Shown: positions 1 through 9,605 of the stretch, one piece after another
Layout of the letters: each line of letters opens with the position of its first letter
How positions within the stretch are numbered: position 1 is the stretch's first letter
Origin: UBA7359 sp038142205
Lineage (GTDB): Bacteria; Pseudomonadota; Gammaproteobacteria; Eutrophobiales; Eutrophobiaceae
DNA length: 64,000 nucleotides
Direction of reading: 5' to 3'
NCBI GenBank assembly: GCA_038142205.1
Contig: JAYQJO010000001.1
Span: forward strand, 1,612,001 to 1,676,000
Translations under genes and position numbers: made by a program
Notes under the pieces: generated by a model
What the model saw: the letters and a program-made list of their open reading frames with translations, nothing else
The model's database searches: none
What the model was told of the DNA's origin: nothing

Positions 1-681
1 CGCCGTCTTGAAAGAACCAAAACATTAACATTAAAACAATCTGTATCAGAAGAATTGCTAGACGAACGTGAATCTGCACTAGCTGTATTGCGTGCCGATC
101 TAAGAGGCGCGAAAGCTGATCTGGAAATGGCAAGAATAAATGAGTCACGTTGTATAGTTAAAAGTCCATTTCGTGCATTAATTGTCGAACGTACCAGCGC
201 TGTAGGTCAATTTACAAATGTCGGTACAGCACTGGTAAAAATTATGGACATTGAGCAACTGGAAGTATCTGCACAGGCTTTTACTCAGGATACCGATCAA
301 ATTACAAATTCCAGTGAATTATTTTTTGAACATGCCGGTAAAGAATATCCAGTTGAATTACGCACAGTCATGCCGGCTATCAAGACTGAAACACGTAATA
401 GAGAAATTCGTTTATTGTTTAAAACCAAGCCCGCTTTACCTGGTGCTGCAGGAAAATTATTATGGCGCGATACTCGCGCACATATTCCCGGCGAATTTTT
501 AGTCAATCGAAATGGTGAACTGGGTGTTTTCAGTATTAAAGATAATGTTGCACATTTTATCTTAATACCATCAGCACAAGCAGGAAGAGCTAGTCCAACC
601 ACTTTACCAGTTAATACACCTCTTGTTATTGAAGGGCATTTTTCTTTAAAAGAAGCAGATAATGTAAGCGTTACAAACTAG
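1..681 (+). CDS. RND efflux periplasmic adaptor (membrane fusion protein), 5' end outside the window
   Basis: The reading frame is open from base 1, so the N-terminus (signal or lipobox and first half of the lipoyl hairpin) lies to the left. What remains starts inside the alpha-helical hairpin (heptad-like segment rich in L, A and E, about residues 1-45), then the second lipoyl half-motif (CIVKSPFRALIVERTSAVGQ) and a beta-barrel domain. These are the usual parts of HlyD/AcrA-type adaptors that link an inner-membrane RND pump to an outer-membrane channel. The stop lies one base before the start of the RND pump gene, so the two are one operon and are probably translationally coupled. Substrate cannot be told from sequence. 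The family is confident, the specific system is not. Confidence 0.85.
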   Translation, partial: RRLERTKTLTLKQSVSEELLDERESALAVLRADLRGAKADLEMARINESRCIVKSPFRALIVERTSAVGQFTNVGTALVKIMDIEQLEVSAQAFTQDTDQITNSSELFFEHAGKEYPVELRTVMPAIKTETRNREIRLLFKTKPALPGAAGKLLWRDTRAHIPGEFLVNRNGELGVFSIKDNVAHFILIPSAQAGRASPTTLPVNTPLVIEGHFSLKEADNVSVTN

Positions 682-682
682 C

Positions 683-3600
683 ATGTCTTTTTTAGAACGC
701 TTTCTAAATAATCATGTATTGGCAAACCTGACTTTTAGTCTGGTGCTCGTTATTGGTTTTCTTTCCTATCTGGAATTGCCACGAGCTAAAGATCCTGAAA
801 TCAATTTTAACTGGGTCAACATAACCACCTTTCTCCCTGGCGCTTCATCAAAAGATGTCGAGAAACGCATTACTGATCCATTAGAAGATACAATTAGAAG
901 CACAATTCAGGATATTCGATTTATATCCAGTACTAGCCGTTCAGGTATTTCGAATATTTTAATTCGCTTTAATCAGTTAGATGAAAGAACCTTTGATAAG
1001 CGTTTAAATAATCTACGCCGCGAAGTACAAAATGCGTATAACGATCAATTACCCGATCAGGCAGAAGATCCTTTTATATTTGAAGTCACAACCTCGAATG
1101 CTTATCCCTCTGCCAGTATTGCCATTACCAGTGCCGGCGATGATGAGAACCTGAGACGCCAAACACGAAACATAAAAAAAGATCTCGAACGCGTAAAAGG
1201 CGTCGATCGTATTAATGATTTAGGGCTTAATGATCCGGAATTACACATCAAGTTTTATCCGGAACGTCTTGAAGGGTTGGGTATTACTCCGGCTGATTTA
1301 ACCGATACTGTAAGAAGTTATTTTCGAGATGTTTCAGCAGGCGATGTCAAAACCGATGATGGACAATGGATAGTCAGAATAGAGGGTACGAATACAAATC
1401 CGGATATACTGGCAGATTATCCTGTTGTTACTGCCAATGGCATTGTTCCTTTAGGCAATCTGGCAGAACTATCACGTTCGACTGAAGAACCATCAGAAAT
1501 TGTCCGTTTTAATGGTGAACCGGCAACACTTCTGGCCATTACAAAACAATCAACAGCAAATGTACTTGAATTGGTTGATGATATTAATCGTTATATAGAA
1601 AAACGAAATGCATTCAGTGGTGCAACTGGCGTGAAACTTTTTCTAGTTGATGATCAAACTATTAGTACACGTGAAGCACTGGATATGATGCAAACCAATG
1701 CGCTGATTGGCTTATGCATGGTACTTATTGTTACGTGGACTTTTCTTGGAACACGTATAGCCATATTAACCAGTATCGGTATTCCATTCACTCTGGCTGG
1801 TACATTTTTAATTTTAAATATAGCAGGCATGACCCTGAACAATATGGTATTGCTTGGTGTTGTTATTGCGCTCGGCATGATCGTTGATGATGCTGTTGTT
1901 GTTGTTGAATCGATCTATCAACGATTACAGAAAGGCACGAATGGTTTAAAAGCAGCAATAGAAGCGTTAAATGAAGTCTTTGCGCCTGTCACAACATCGG
2001 TTATGACAACAATGGCTGCGTTTCTACCTTTGATGTTATTGCCAGGGATTCTTGGTGAGTTTATGAAAGTTATTCCGATTGTTGTCACGTTGGCACTTGC
2101 TATCAGTTTATTTGAAGCATATTGGATGCTGCCCGCGCATGTTATTGCAGTTAAATTGAATTTAACAAACCCTTCAAGAACGCAACAAAAAAGAGAAGCT
2201 GCTACACATTGGGTACGTCTTAAATACACCAAACTATTATTAAAAACATTGCGCTACCCTGTACTTTCAATCATGTCTGTATTAATAATTTTCTCTGTAG
2301 CTGTATGGACTGTCCATAGCGGAAAAATTCGCTTTAACTTTTTTGAAGCTGACCCCTTGAGATTATTTTATGTCAATATTGAAATGGACAGAGGCACAAC
2401 TCTGGAAGAAACCAATAAAGTGCTTTATCAGGTCGAACAAGCTGCACTGGAAAAAATTAAACCCCATGAACTACGTGCGTCATTAATTTATTCAGGCCAA
2501 CAGTTTACTGAAACAGAACCTTTGTTTGCTGATACGGTTGGTCAAATCATGATCAGTCTTAATCCACTGGAAGATGGCGGCAGAAGTGTGATTGAAATAG
2601 CGGATGAGGTTGAAGCAAATGTCATGGGCATAGAAGGCCCAACCCGCACTTCCTTATTGAGAATGAAAGAAGGTCCACCAACGTCACGGCCGATTAATGT
2701 GAAAATACGTGGCGATGAGTTTGATGAAATAAAAAGTGCGGCAGATTCATTAGTTAACTTTCTTGAAAACGATAAACGCTTTAACAATATCACGCTTGAT
2801 TATCGCCCCGGGAATCCCGAATTGGTATTACGTTACGATGGTGAAGCGATTAAACGCGCAGGTATTAACCCGACAGTATTAAGTCGTAGCATCAGCGCTT
2901 TTGTTGATGGTGAAATTGTTACTGACTTTCAGGATCAAGGCGAAGAAGTAAAACTTCGTGTACTAGCAAAACAACAAAACTGGTATGACATTGAAGAATT
3001 ATTAAGACAAACGATTTCTTTACCTAATGGACGTTCTATTGCCATCGGTGAAGTACTGATTCCTGAACACGGTTATGGTCAGCATAATATCAGGCATTAC
3101 AACTTTCGTAGAGCCATTACACTTGAAGCAGATATTGATAAAGAATTAATTGATACTGTTGCCGCAAATGATCTGATTCTTGAAGAATGGAAAACACTAC
3201 AAAATCAATATCCGAATGTTGATCTGGATTTTTCCGGTGTGCTCGATGACATTAATGAAAGCATAAATGCAATTGGAATGTTATTTCTGTTCGGTGTAGG
3301 TCTGATTTATATTATTCTCGGCACACAATTTAGAAGTTACTTTCAGCCACTCTTAATATTGTTCACGATTCCATTGGCTTTTACCGGCGTCATACTCGGA
3401 TTACTGGTCACAAATAACCCAATCAGTTTATATACCCTTTATGGTGTAGTAGCGCTGTCAGGCATTTCTGTAAACGCAGCAATTGTACTTATTTCGGCAG
3501 CAAACTCACGCTTGCAAAATGGTATGAGTTTATTACATGCAACTGTTTATGCGGCAAGACGACGAGTTATACCGATTTTGATTACTTCGTTAACAACCAT

Positions 3601-3775
3601 TGCCGGTTTATTTTCACTGGCAACAGGACTGGCAGGTACTTCATTAATCTGGGGACCGGTAGCAACAGCGATAGTCTGGGGCTTAACTTTTTCGACAATG
3701 CTGACGCTGTTTGCTATTCCTATGCTTTTTCGTTTATTTATGGGAGCGGCTACAAAGAACACAAAAGCAGAATAG
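683..3775 (+). CDS. RND efflux transporter permease, AcrB/HAE1-like
   Basis: A full-length protein of 1030 residues with the duplicated RND layout: TM1 near residues 12-30, a large periplasmic loop, a block of five TMs (about 335-490), TM7 near 530, a second periplasmic loop and a last TM block (about 860-1015). The proton-relay acidic pair is visible in TM4 (GMIVDDAVVVVES). RND pumps are proton antiporters that export drugs, solvents or lipophilic compounds through the adaptor and a TolC-type channel. Its partner adaptor ends one base upstream. No outer-membrane gene follows, because the next gene is fur on the other strand. Drug specificity is not predictable. Confidence 0.93.
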   Translation: MSFLERFLNNHVLANLTFSLVLVIGFLSYLELPRAKDPEINFNWVNITTFLPGASSKDVEKRITDPLEDTIRSTIQDIRFISSTSRSGISNILIRFNQLDERTFDKRLNNLRREVQNAYNDQLPDQAEDPFIFEVTTSNAYPSASIAITSAGDDENLRRQTRNIKKDLERVKGVDRINDLGLNDPELHIKFYPERLEGLGITPADLTDTVRSYFRDVSAGDVKTDDGQWIVRIEGTNTNPDILADYPVVTANGIVPLGNLAELSRSTEEPSEIVRFNGEPATLLAITKQSTANVLELVDDINRYIEKRNAFSGATGVKLFLVDDQTISTREALDMMQTNALIGLCMVLIVTWTFLGTRIAILTSIGIPFTLAGTFLILNIAGMTLNNMVLLGVVIALGMIVDDAVVVVESIYQRLQKGTNGLKAAIEALNEVFAPVTTSVMTTMAAFLPLMLLPGILGEFMKVIPIVVTLALAISLFEAYWMLPAHVIAVKLNLTNPSRTQQKREAATHWVRLKYTKLLLKTLRYPVLSIMSVLIIFSVAVWTVHSGKIRFNFFEADPLRLFYVNIEMDRGTTLEETNKVLYQVEQAALEKIKPHELRASLIYSGQQFTETEPLFADTVGQIMISLNPLEDGGRSVIEIADEVEANVMGIEGPTRTSLLRMKEGPPTSRPINVKIRGDEFDEIKSAADSLVNFLENDKRFNNITLDYRPGNPELVLRYDGEAIKRAGINPTVLSRSISAFVDGEIVTDFQDQGEEVKLRVLAKQQNWYDIEELLRQTISLPNGRSIAIGEVLIPEHGYGQHNIRHYNFRRAITLEADIDKELIDTVAANDLILEEWKTLQNQYPNVDLDFSGVLDDINESINAIGMLFLFGVGLIYIILGTQFRSYFQPLLILFTIPLAFTGVILGLLVTNNPISLYTLYGVVALSGISVNAAIVLISAANSRLQNGMSLLHATVYAARRRVIPILITSLTTIAGLFSLATGLAGTSLIWGPVATAIVWGLTFSTMLTLFAIPMLFRLFMGAATKNTKAE

Positions 3776-3834
3776 AGTCTTGTATTTAAATGTTTTAGAC
3801 AACCAACACCAGAAGGCAAAAGATAAGTCGCGTG

Positions 3835-4233
3835 CTATTTTGGTTTTACATAAAGAACCAGACTATGATCCATTAGCTCATAACCATGTTCTTCGGCAAT
3901 TGATTTTTGTAGTTTTTCAATCTCTTCATTCTGGAATTCAATAACTTTCCCACTACTCAGGCAAACCATATGATCATGATGCTCACCTTTATCCAGTTCA
4001 AAAACCGAATGGCCGGAATCAAAATTATGACGCATTACCAATCCGGCAGCCTCAAACTGGGTTAAAACGCGATAAACTGTGGCTAAGCCTACATCTTCTC
4101 CATGCTCGAGTAAGGTTTTATAAACATCTTCAGCACTCATATGTACTTCTTTAGAATCTTCCAGAATCTGTAAAATTCGAATTCGAGGTAGAGTTGCCTT
4201 AAGTCCTGCTTTTTTTAAATCTTGTGCTTCCAC
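3835..4233 (-). CDS. fur: Ferric uptake regulator Fur
   Basis: Translation gives 132 residues with the Fur fold: an N-terminal winged helix (KKAGLKATLPRIRILQIL, then SAEDVYKTLLEHGEDVGLATVYR) and a C-terminal dimerisation/metal domain with HHDHMVC. Fur is an Fe2+-dependent repressor of iron uptake and related genes. The start is GTG at 4233 because a strong AAGGAGG Shine-Dalgarno sits just upstream (4240-4246); a longer ATG start at 4260 would lie upstream of that site. The second cysteine of the CxxC found in E. coli Fur is Ser here (CLSS). Pseudomonas Fur is also known without that pair, so this is not a defect. It is divergent from bamE, the arrangement seen in many gammaproteobacteria. Confidence 0.96.
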   Translation of the reverse strand: MEAQDLKKAGLKATLPRIRILQILEDSKEVHMSAEDVYKTLLEHGEDVGLATVYRVLTQFEAAGLVMRHNFDSGHSVFELDKGEHHDHMVCLSSGKVIEFQNEEIEKLQKSIAEEHGYELMDHSLVLYVKPK

Positions 4234-4397
4234 ATATTCCTCCTTGCTATAGAGTAGCAAGTCATCTTCAGCTTTAATCAGTTTGTTGTGTCCGAATTAT
4301 AATGTAAACAAGAATAAATGTCGTTGAGGATTTCCTCCCTAAAGGTTATTCTGCCCGATAATTTTTAATAACTAACTGTTCTATACATCCTTTCACA

Positions 4398-4871
4398 ATG
4401 AAAATAATTGCTCTGCTCTGCATTCCATTGATTTTATTAGGTGCCTGCTCACGAACTTTTGATGGCGGCTATAACGTTCCCTTGCTTTACAAAATAGATA
4501 TTCAGCAAGGCAATGTTATTGAACAGGAAATGATTAATAAACTAAGACCCGGCATGGATAAGAACCAGGTTAAGTTCATTATGGGCACACCTGTTATCAT
4601 TGACCCTTTTCACAATGATCGTTGGGAATATATTTTCAGTATGCAGAAAGGTGGTGGTGTCAGAGAACAACGCCATATTACTTTGCATTTTGATGATGAC
4701 GAAAAATTAACCCATGTATCCGGTGATATTGAAGTGTCTGATGCGCCTATGGCAGAAAATGATATTGTTACTGAAGACGAAGCCGTCACTGTACCAGAAG
4801 GCTCATATAAAAAAGAAGAAAAAGGTTTTTTTGGAAGGTTGTGGGATAAAGTGACCCCCGGCGACGATTAA
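4398..4871 (+). CDS. bamE: Outer-membrane assembly factor BamE (SmpA/OmlA)
   Basis: A 157-residue lipoprotein with a type II signal peptide (lipobox LGAC, Cys17) and the BamE core: YKIDIQQGNVI, then the LRPGMDKNQVKFIMGTP segment and a WEYIF strand. BamE is a periplasmic, lipid-anchored member of the BAM complex, which folds beta-barrel proteins into the outer membrane. The C-terminal tail after about residue 115 is acidic and low-complexity, making the protein longer than the E. coli version. It is divergent from fur, with a TATAAT-like hexamer at 4298-4303 in the intergenic region, and converges on rnfH. Confidence 0.95.
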   Translation: MKIIALLCIPLILLGACSRTFDGGYNVPLLYKIDIQQGNVIEQEMINKLRPGMDKNQVKFIMGTPVIIDPFHNDRWEYIFSMQKGGGVREQRHITLHFDDDEKLTHVSGDIEVSDAPMAENDIVTEDEAVTVPEGSYKKEEKGFFGRLWDKVTPGDD

Positions 4872-4875
4872 AAAG

Positions 4876-5166
4876 CTATTTCTTACTCGCCCGTCGCCTA
4901 CGCGCCTCTTTTGGATCTGCCAGTAACGGACGATAAATTTCAACCTGGTCACCTGCCGCTAACACCGTATCCAGCGGCTTTATCTTGCTATAGATTCCAA
5001 CTTTAGTAACGTTTAAGTCTATTTCTGGAAATTGTTCAAGCAAACCAGAAGACTCTAACGCTTGCTGGATTGTTGTTCCTTTATCTACGTCCAGTTTTAA
5101 GATACTTTGACTATCAGGCTTAATATAAACGAGTTCAATATTAATAGTTAACTCATCCATTTCCAT
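4876..5166 (-). CDS. rnfH: RnfH family ubiquitin-like protein
   Basis: About 96 residues with the conserved RnfH/UPF0125 pattern: an N-terminal beta strand (INIELVY), the stretch DLNVTKVGIYSK and the hallmark VEIYRPLLADPKEARRRRA near the C-terminus. The fold is ubiquitin/ThiS-like and the cellular role is unsettled. Two in-frame ATGs fit (5166 and 5160), and a longer start at 5199 would lie deep in ratA. The start overlaps the last codons of ratA, so translation is probably coupled. The ratA-rnfH pair is widespread in gammaproteobacteria and is usually next to smpB; here smpB is about 3 kb away. Confidence 0.92.
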   Translation of the reverse strand: MEMDELTINIELVYIKPDSQSILKLDVDKGTTIQQALESSGLLEQFPEIDLNVTKVGIYSKIKPLDTVLAAGDQVEIYRPLLADPKEARRRRASKK

Positions 5167-5587
5167 AAACGACACGTGCTCGTTCAATAAAGGCATCAAC
5201 CATTGAATCCGTTATCTTTTTAAATGCAGCACCAAATGCGTGTTTAACAACTTTATTTTTAAACTCGAATTGCATATCCAGAGATATTCGGCATTTGCCA
5301 TTATCATCATAAAATCGCCAATGCCCCGTTAGTTCTTTAAATGGACCTTCTACCAATTTCATATAAATTGAGTCATCCGCCTTCATAACATTTCGTGTCG
5401 TAAAACTTTGTTTAATTTTACCCATAGAAATTGAAACAGATGCCGTTAATGAATCTCCATTCTGTTGTAGGATATTCGTTTTTGTACACCAAGGAAGAAA
5501 CTCAGGATAGTTTTTTATATCATTCACAAGTGCATACATTTGTTTTGCACTATACGCGACACTGGCCTGTTTTTTTATTTTTGTCAC
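5153..5587 (-). CDS. ratA: RatA/Coq10-type START-domain protein
   Basis: A 144-residue protein that is a single SRPBCC (START-like) domain: an N-terminal strand, then the helix with YALVNDIKNYPEFLPWC, the usual signature of this family, and a long C-terminal helix (DSMVDAFIERARVVYG). Members are related to the mitochondrial ubiquinone-binding protein Coq10. The E. coli member RatA was described as a ribosome-association toxin, and a lipid/quinone-binding role is also possible. It is the first gene of a two-gene unit with rnfH. Confidence 0.92.
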   Translation of the reverse strand: MTKIKKQASVAYSAKQMYALVNDIKNYPEFLPWCTKTNILQQNGDSLTASVSISMGKIKQSFTTRNVMKADDSIYMKLVEGPFKELTGHWRFYDDNGKCRISLDMQFEFKNKVVKHAFGAAFKKITDSMVDAFIERARVVYGNG

Positions 5588-5613
5588 TGTTAAAACCGAA
5601 TTATTTTAAGCAC

Positions 5614-7023
5614 TTAGCCATTGCCTAAAAACTTTAAAAGACCAACTGCATTTAAAAAGATAATAATCACACCAAAAGGCGCAATGTAACGAACAGCAAA
5701 CCGCCATGTCTGATACGCTTTTCCATCACCAAGACCTAATTCATCTACAGTTGATTTTCTCGACATTAACCATGCAGCAAAAATAGCAACGAGTAAACCA
5801 CCAAGCGGTAACATGATGTTTGACGTTAAAATGTCAAAAATATCAAAGAAACCATTTTCCTTAATACTACCTGCAAAGGTAAAGGAAAAAGCCCAATGAT
5901 TAAACGACAGCACCGACACCAAACCTAATAACCAGACAATTAATCCTGCCAATGCCGTTGCTTTAACCCGGTTCATATTTTTATTTTCAACCAACCAGGT
6001 AACTGCCGGTTCAAGCAGGGAGATTCCCGATGTCCACGCAGCAAACATTAGTAATACAAAAAACAAGGTACCGAAGAATGTACCAAAAGGCATTTGCCCG
6101 AAGGCAATCGGCAAAGATATAAAAATTAAACCCGGTCCACCTGATGGTTCAAGACCATAAGTAAATACAATCGGAAAAATGGCAATACCCGCTAATAGCG
6201 CTACTGTGGTATCGGCTATAGCAATCGTAAAACAATTAAAACTGATAGAAGATTTTTGCGACAAATAAGAGCCGTAAATCATTATCGCACCCATACCGAT
6301 ACTTAAACTGAAAAAAGCCTGGCCTAATGCAGGCAGAAAAATATCAGAGAAAAAATTCTTGTCTGCCAGTTGTTCAAAGTCAGGCACAAACAGGTAGGTC
6401 ATACCTTGCATAAACTTTTCCGTACTCATGGCAAAGCCGACCATAACAAGCAGCAAAATGAATAAAGCCGGCATTAAAAACTTCACGGCCTGTTCCAGAC
6501 CATTTTTAACACCACGTGAAATAACAATAACGGTAATTAAGACAAAACAGGTATGCCAGGCCAGTAATTTTTCCGGATCAGAAATTAAATCAGTAAAGAT
6601 CTGTTTTGAAAGCGCAGCATCAGCATCGATAAATAAACCGGAGCCAGTTCTGAAAATATAAGCCAGTGTCCACCCAGCAATAACACTGTAATAAGACAGG
6701 ATAATAAATCCGGCAAGCACGCCCATCCAACCCAATAAATGCCAATGCCGACTCAAGCCCTCTTCTTTTGCCAATGCACCCATCGTATTAATCGGACTCT
6801 GACGCCCACGCCGGCCAATTAATATCTCCGCCATCATGATAGGAATACCAACCAGAACGACACAAAGTAAATAAACCATAACAAATGCGCCGCCACCGTT
6901 TTCACCGGTTAAATAAGGAAAGCGCCAGATATTACCAAGGCCAACGGCCGATCCGGTTGCAGCGAGTATGAAAGCCCAGCGGGAAGACCACTGACCGTGA
7001 ATAGATGAACGTTTAACTGACAT
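5614..7023 (-). CDS. Sodium-dependent transporter of the neurotransmitter:sodium symporter (SNF) family
   Basis: A 469-residue inner-membrane protein with 11-12 TM segments. The N-terminus carries the family signature (AATGSAVGLGNIWRFPYLTG, forming the Na+ and substrate site of TM1, followed by ENGGGAFVMVYLL). This is the LeuT fold, importing amino acids or related compounds with Na+. The substrate cannot be assigned. It is a monocistronic gene on the minus strand just upstream of ratA, with 26 bp between them. Confidence 0.94.
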   Translation of the reverse strand: MSVKRSSIHGQWSSRWAFILAATGSAVGLGNIWRFPYLTGENGGGAFVMVYLLCVVLVGIPIMMAEILIGRRGRQSPINTMGALAKEEGLSRHWHLLGWMGVLAGFIILSYYSVIAGWTLAYIFRTGSGLFIDADAALSKQIFTDLISDPEKLLAWHTCFVLITVIVISRGVKNGLEQAVKFLMPALFILLLVMVGFAMSTEKFMQGMTYLFVPDFEQLADKNFFSDIFLPALGQAFFSLSIGMGAIMIYGSYLSQKSSISFNCFTIAIADTTVALLAGIAIFPIVFTYGLEPSGGPGLIFISLPIAFGQMPFGTFFGTLFFVLLMFAAWTSGISLLEPAVTWLVENKNMNRVKATALAGLIVWLLGLVSVLSFNHWAFSFTFAGSIKENGFFDIFDILTSNIMLPLGGLLVAIFAAWLMSRKSTVDELGLGDGKAYQTWRFAVRYIAPFGVIIIFLNAVGLLKFLGNG

Positions 7024-7129
7024 AATATTTAGTTTTTATCTTATTTTCCGCCAATTTTCATGTAACTACAATCTTACAGGAAGTTCATAATTTTTCTCAA
7101 GATTATAACAACTTAGCCGCTACGCAATT

Positions 7130-7294
7130 ATGAGTTTTATTGAGAAAAACATGGTCGCAACAGCAATAGATAATTCTGACAAAACAACATTAGCGGAACG
7201 TATTGGCCGATTTCAACCTGTAATATTCTGTGAAAATGATGATGCTAATAAAAATTTCAATAGAAGCGCTTGGTTTTTTCAGCACATTACGTAA
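7130..7294 (+). CDS. Possible small protein of 54 residues, unrecognised
   Basis: This is a short open frame from ATG at 7130 to TAA at 7292-7294 in the 319-bp gap between the SNF transporter and the HDOD gene. The peptide is hydrophilic and contains the segment RIGRFQPVIFCENDDANKN. There is no clear Shine-Dalgarno. It could be a genuine small gene, the remnant of a longer N-terminal region of the downstream signalling protein, or chance. Nothing else was seen in this gap. Confidence 0.2.
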   Translation: MSFIEKNMVATAIDNSDKTTLAERIGRFQPVIFCENDDANKNFNRSAWFFQHIT

Positions 7295-7342
7295 CCAGGC
7301 CTCATTGGCAATACAACAATTTCAAAAATAAAGGTAGTTATT

Positions 7343-8342
7343 ATGCAAGCGGAAAAAGTTGATAACGAAATTTTGGAACAAGGTGAAGCAACACTCATGT
7401 TGTTGAAGCAGCGTTTTGAGAAAAACAAACAATTTCCGGCTATGGGAAGCAGTATTACCAAGATCATGCAAGTCTCAAATGATGTTGGTGGTAATAAAAA
7501 ATTGGCGGATATTATTTTGCAGGATCAGTCTCTCACCAGCAAAATTCTCAGTATTGTTAATTCAAGTATGTATAACCAGTTTGGGGGAAATTAAAACCAT
7601 ATCACGTGCGGTCGTCATACTTGGTGTAGATCAAATACAATCTATTGCTATTAGCATTATGGTCTTTGAAAAAATGAATAAAGGCCCAATGGCAAAGCTT
7701 CTAAAAAGTTATGCCTGCCAATCTTTCCTCAGCGCTTACTTTGCCAAGAAACTGGTTGAGAGTATTAAATCAATCGATTTTGAAGAAGCGTTTCTGGTCA
7801 GCATGTTTCATAACCTTGGTAAACAAGTTGTACTTTACTTTATTCCGGAAAGATATAATGAGATTTTAAATTTAAAAACAAAAAATCTATGTGATGAAGA
7901 AAAAGCGTGCCTGGAAATACTGAGCGTAAGTTATACAGAAATCGGGCAATTCATTGCATTGGAACTACAGCTGCCCAAAAATATTATTCTCGGCATACAA
8001 GCCAAGCCTGAAATCATCAAACAACGTCCCAAAAGAGCATGTGATTATCTGGGGCAACTCGCATCATTAACGAATGAAATCCTGGAAAATGCTGCATGTG
8101 GTAATAATGAGTTGGCTGAGCAAAAGCTGAGAAACATTATTGAGCGCTATAAAGCCAGTTTCATACTCGACTATCAAAAAACACTAAAAATGCTCGAAGC
8201 ATTATCACACACCTTATTAAGTTACAGTTCTATGCTGGATATCAATCCTGATGAAAATCTCTTTTGTAAAAACTTTATTGATTTTATCAAGAGCCAAACT
8301 GAATTAGACGAAGAACACGAACTCAAAACTCAGATAGAATAA
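7343..8342 (+). pseudogene. HDOD-domain signalling protein, frameshifted
   Basis: Two overlapping frames together encode one HDOD protein of about 332 residues. The first part (7343-7594) has the HDOD start (FPAMGSSITKIMQVSND, LADIILQDQSLTSKILSIVN). The second continues from about 7588 in the next frame with EIKTISRAVVILGVDQIQSI, FEEAFLVSMFHNLGKQVV and a helical C-terminus. The join lies at GGGGG (7583-7587), where removing one G gives a continuous reading (FGEIKTISRAV). HDOD proteins are HD-related non-enzymatic signalling proteins, often linked with c-di-GMP, chemotaxis or motility control. As read, the product would be a truncated 83-residue peptide. It may be a true mutation or a homopolymer sequencing error. 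Confidence 0.8.
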
Positions 8343-8381
8343 ATCATTTAAATAACTCATTAAGCTGTTGAACAGTCTGTT

Positions 8382-8387
8382 ATAATC
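8382..8387 (+). promoter_or_regulatory. Putative -10 element for smpB
   Basis: A perfect TATAAT hexamer sits 35 bp upstream of the smpB ATG, in the intergenic gap after the HDOD gene. No good -35 hexamer at 17 bp spacing was found, so this is only a likely promoter. Confidence 0.4.
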
Positions 8388-8422
8388 CGCCGGATTCGTA
8401 ATCTGAACTGACAGTTTTTAAA

Positions 8423-8893
8423 ATGGGCAAGAAAAAAAAGCCGGGTGGCAACACTATTGCGCTGAATAAAAAAGCCAGCCACGACTATTTCATTGATGAG
8501 CGCTATGAAGCAGGCATTTCCCTCGAAGGATGGGAAGTCAAAAGCCTGCGCGCGGGTAAAGTTCAGGTTATCGAAAGTTATATTCAGCTAAAAGATAATG
8601 AAGCGTATTTATTTGGCGGACTGATAACGCCAATGATTTCTACATCAACCCACACCAAAGTCGATCCGAGACGAAGCCGTAAATTGTTACTGCATCGTAC
8701 AGAAATTAATCGACTGGTCGGTGCAGTAGAGCGCAAAGGCTACACACTGGTACCGACAGCACTTTACTGGAAACACGGTAAGGTCAAACTTGAAATCGGC
8801 GTCGGTCGCGGTAAAAAAGCGCACGACAAGCGCGCAACAGAAAAAAGCAGAGACTGGCAAAAACAAAAAGCTCAATTAATGCGGCATAAATAG
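8423..8893 (+). CDS. smpB: SsrA-binding protein SmpB
   Basis: A 156-residue protein with the SmpB OB-fold core: IALNKKASHDYFIDERYEAG, then LEGWEVKSLRAGKVQ, and the basic C-terminal tail (KKAHDKRATEKSRDWQKQKA) that enters the ribosomal A site and decoding centre. SmpB binds tmRNA and brings it to stalled ribosomes for trans-translation. The tmRNA gene itself lies about 120 bp downstream on the same strand, which strongly supports the call. Confidence 0.97.
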   Translation: MGKKKKPGGNTIALNKKASHDYFIDERYEAGISLEGWEVKSLRAGKVQVIESYIQLKDNEAYLFGGLITPMISTSTHTKVDPRRSRKLLLHRTEINRLVGAVERKGYTLVPTALYWKHGKVKLEIGVGRGKKAHDKRATEKSRDWQKQKAQLMRHK

Positions 8894-8975
8894 AATAAAC
8901 TTTTCTGAACGCTATTTGTCATACTGACATTAATATTAGATTGATTATTTCATGTTTAATTAGAAATTAATCGTC

Positions 8976-8981
8976 TATAAT
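8976..8981 (+). promoter_or_regulatory. Putative -10 element for tmRNA
   Basis: A perfect TATAAT lies 30 bp before the mature 5' end of tmRNA, which would put transcription start near 8988 and leave a short 5' leader to be removed by RNase P. The -35 region is weak (TGTTTA at 17 bp). Confidence 0.5.
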
Positions 8982-9010
8982 CACAATCGTTTCTTCAGGA
9001 AACACATTTC

Positions 9011-9373
9011 GGGGGTGTACTGGCTTCGACGTGGATAAGAAACCTGAGAGGCATGCCGAGGCGCAGATTACCTCGTAAACACAACTGCAAACTTTATAGT
9101 TGCCAACGAAGACAACTACGCACTAGCTGCTTAATAACCAGTATAGTGCCGTCCGCCTACTGCAGTGCTTGTGCTCGGTAGTGTCGGGCGTCGACTCTCA
9201 CAAGACCGCGATGATGCTTGTCCGAGGTGGATTCGTTAAACTTTAATCGGGATCGTTGTTGGTTTTCCCTGCCGCTCGGGTAGCCATCAACTAAATTTAA
9301 AGAGTCGGCTAAGCATGTAGATCCGAGGGCAGAGGGTTTGCGGACGCGAGTTCGATTCTCGCCACCTCCACCA
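9011..9373 (+). ncRNA. ssrA: Transfer-messenger RNA (tmRNA)
   Basis: The ends form the tRNA-like acceptor stem: GGGGGTG at 9011-9017 pairs with CACCTCC before the discriminator A and an encoded CCA (9371-9373). The T arm is visible near the 3' end (GAGTTCGATTCTC). The tag reading frame starts at the resume codon GCC at 9102 and runs to tandem TAA TAA (9132-9137), giving the tag ANEDNYALAA, which ends in the usual protease signal ALAA. It is a one-piece tmRNA of 363 nt. It works with SmpB, encoded just upstream, to rescue stalled ribosomes and tag the partial proteins for degradation. Confidence 0.98.
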
Positions 9374-9380
9374 AATAAAC

Positions 9381-9406
9381 AAAACCACCTTTATGGTGGT
9401 TTTTTT
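9381..9406 (+). terminator. Rho-independent terminator of tmRNA
   Basis: The stem AAAACCACC pairs with GGTGGTTTT around a TTTAT loop and is followed by a T run. It begins eight bases after the CCA end of tmRNA. Confidence 0.9.
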
Positions 9407-9605
9407 ATTTGTAGAGTTGGTACGGATGAGAACACTTATAACAAGGATCAGAAACAAGATGTTTTTGTGTCGCTAAGACTTTAGATGCTCAAGAGCGACA
9501 GATTCTTTATGAATATTATCGGTATTTTTACTCAATTTTTCTTTATTCCTGCCGATTTAAGGTATATGCAATCAAGTTTATCGAATAATTAAAATTAAAA
9601 AAATT

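Noticed and set aside
4233..4260. Longer Fur start at ATG 4260
   Set aside because: It lies upstream of a strong AAGGAGG, which positions the ribosome at the GTG at 4233.
9011..9373. Genomic island integrated at the tmRNA 3' end
   Set aside because: tmRNA is a common integration site, but no integrase and no second copy of the 3' end were seen downstream.
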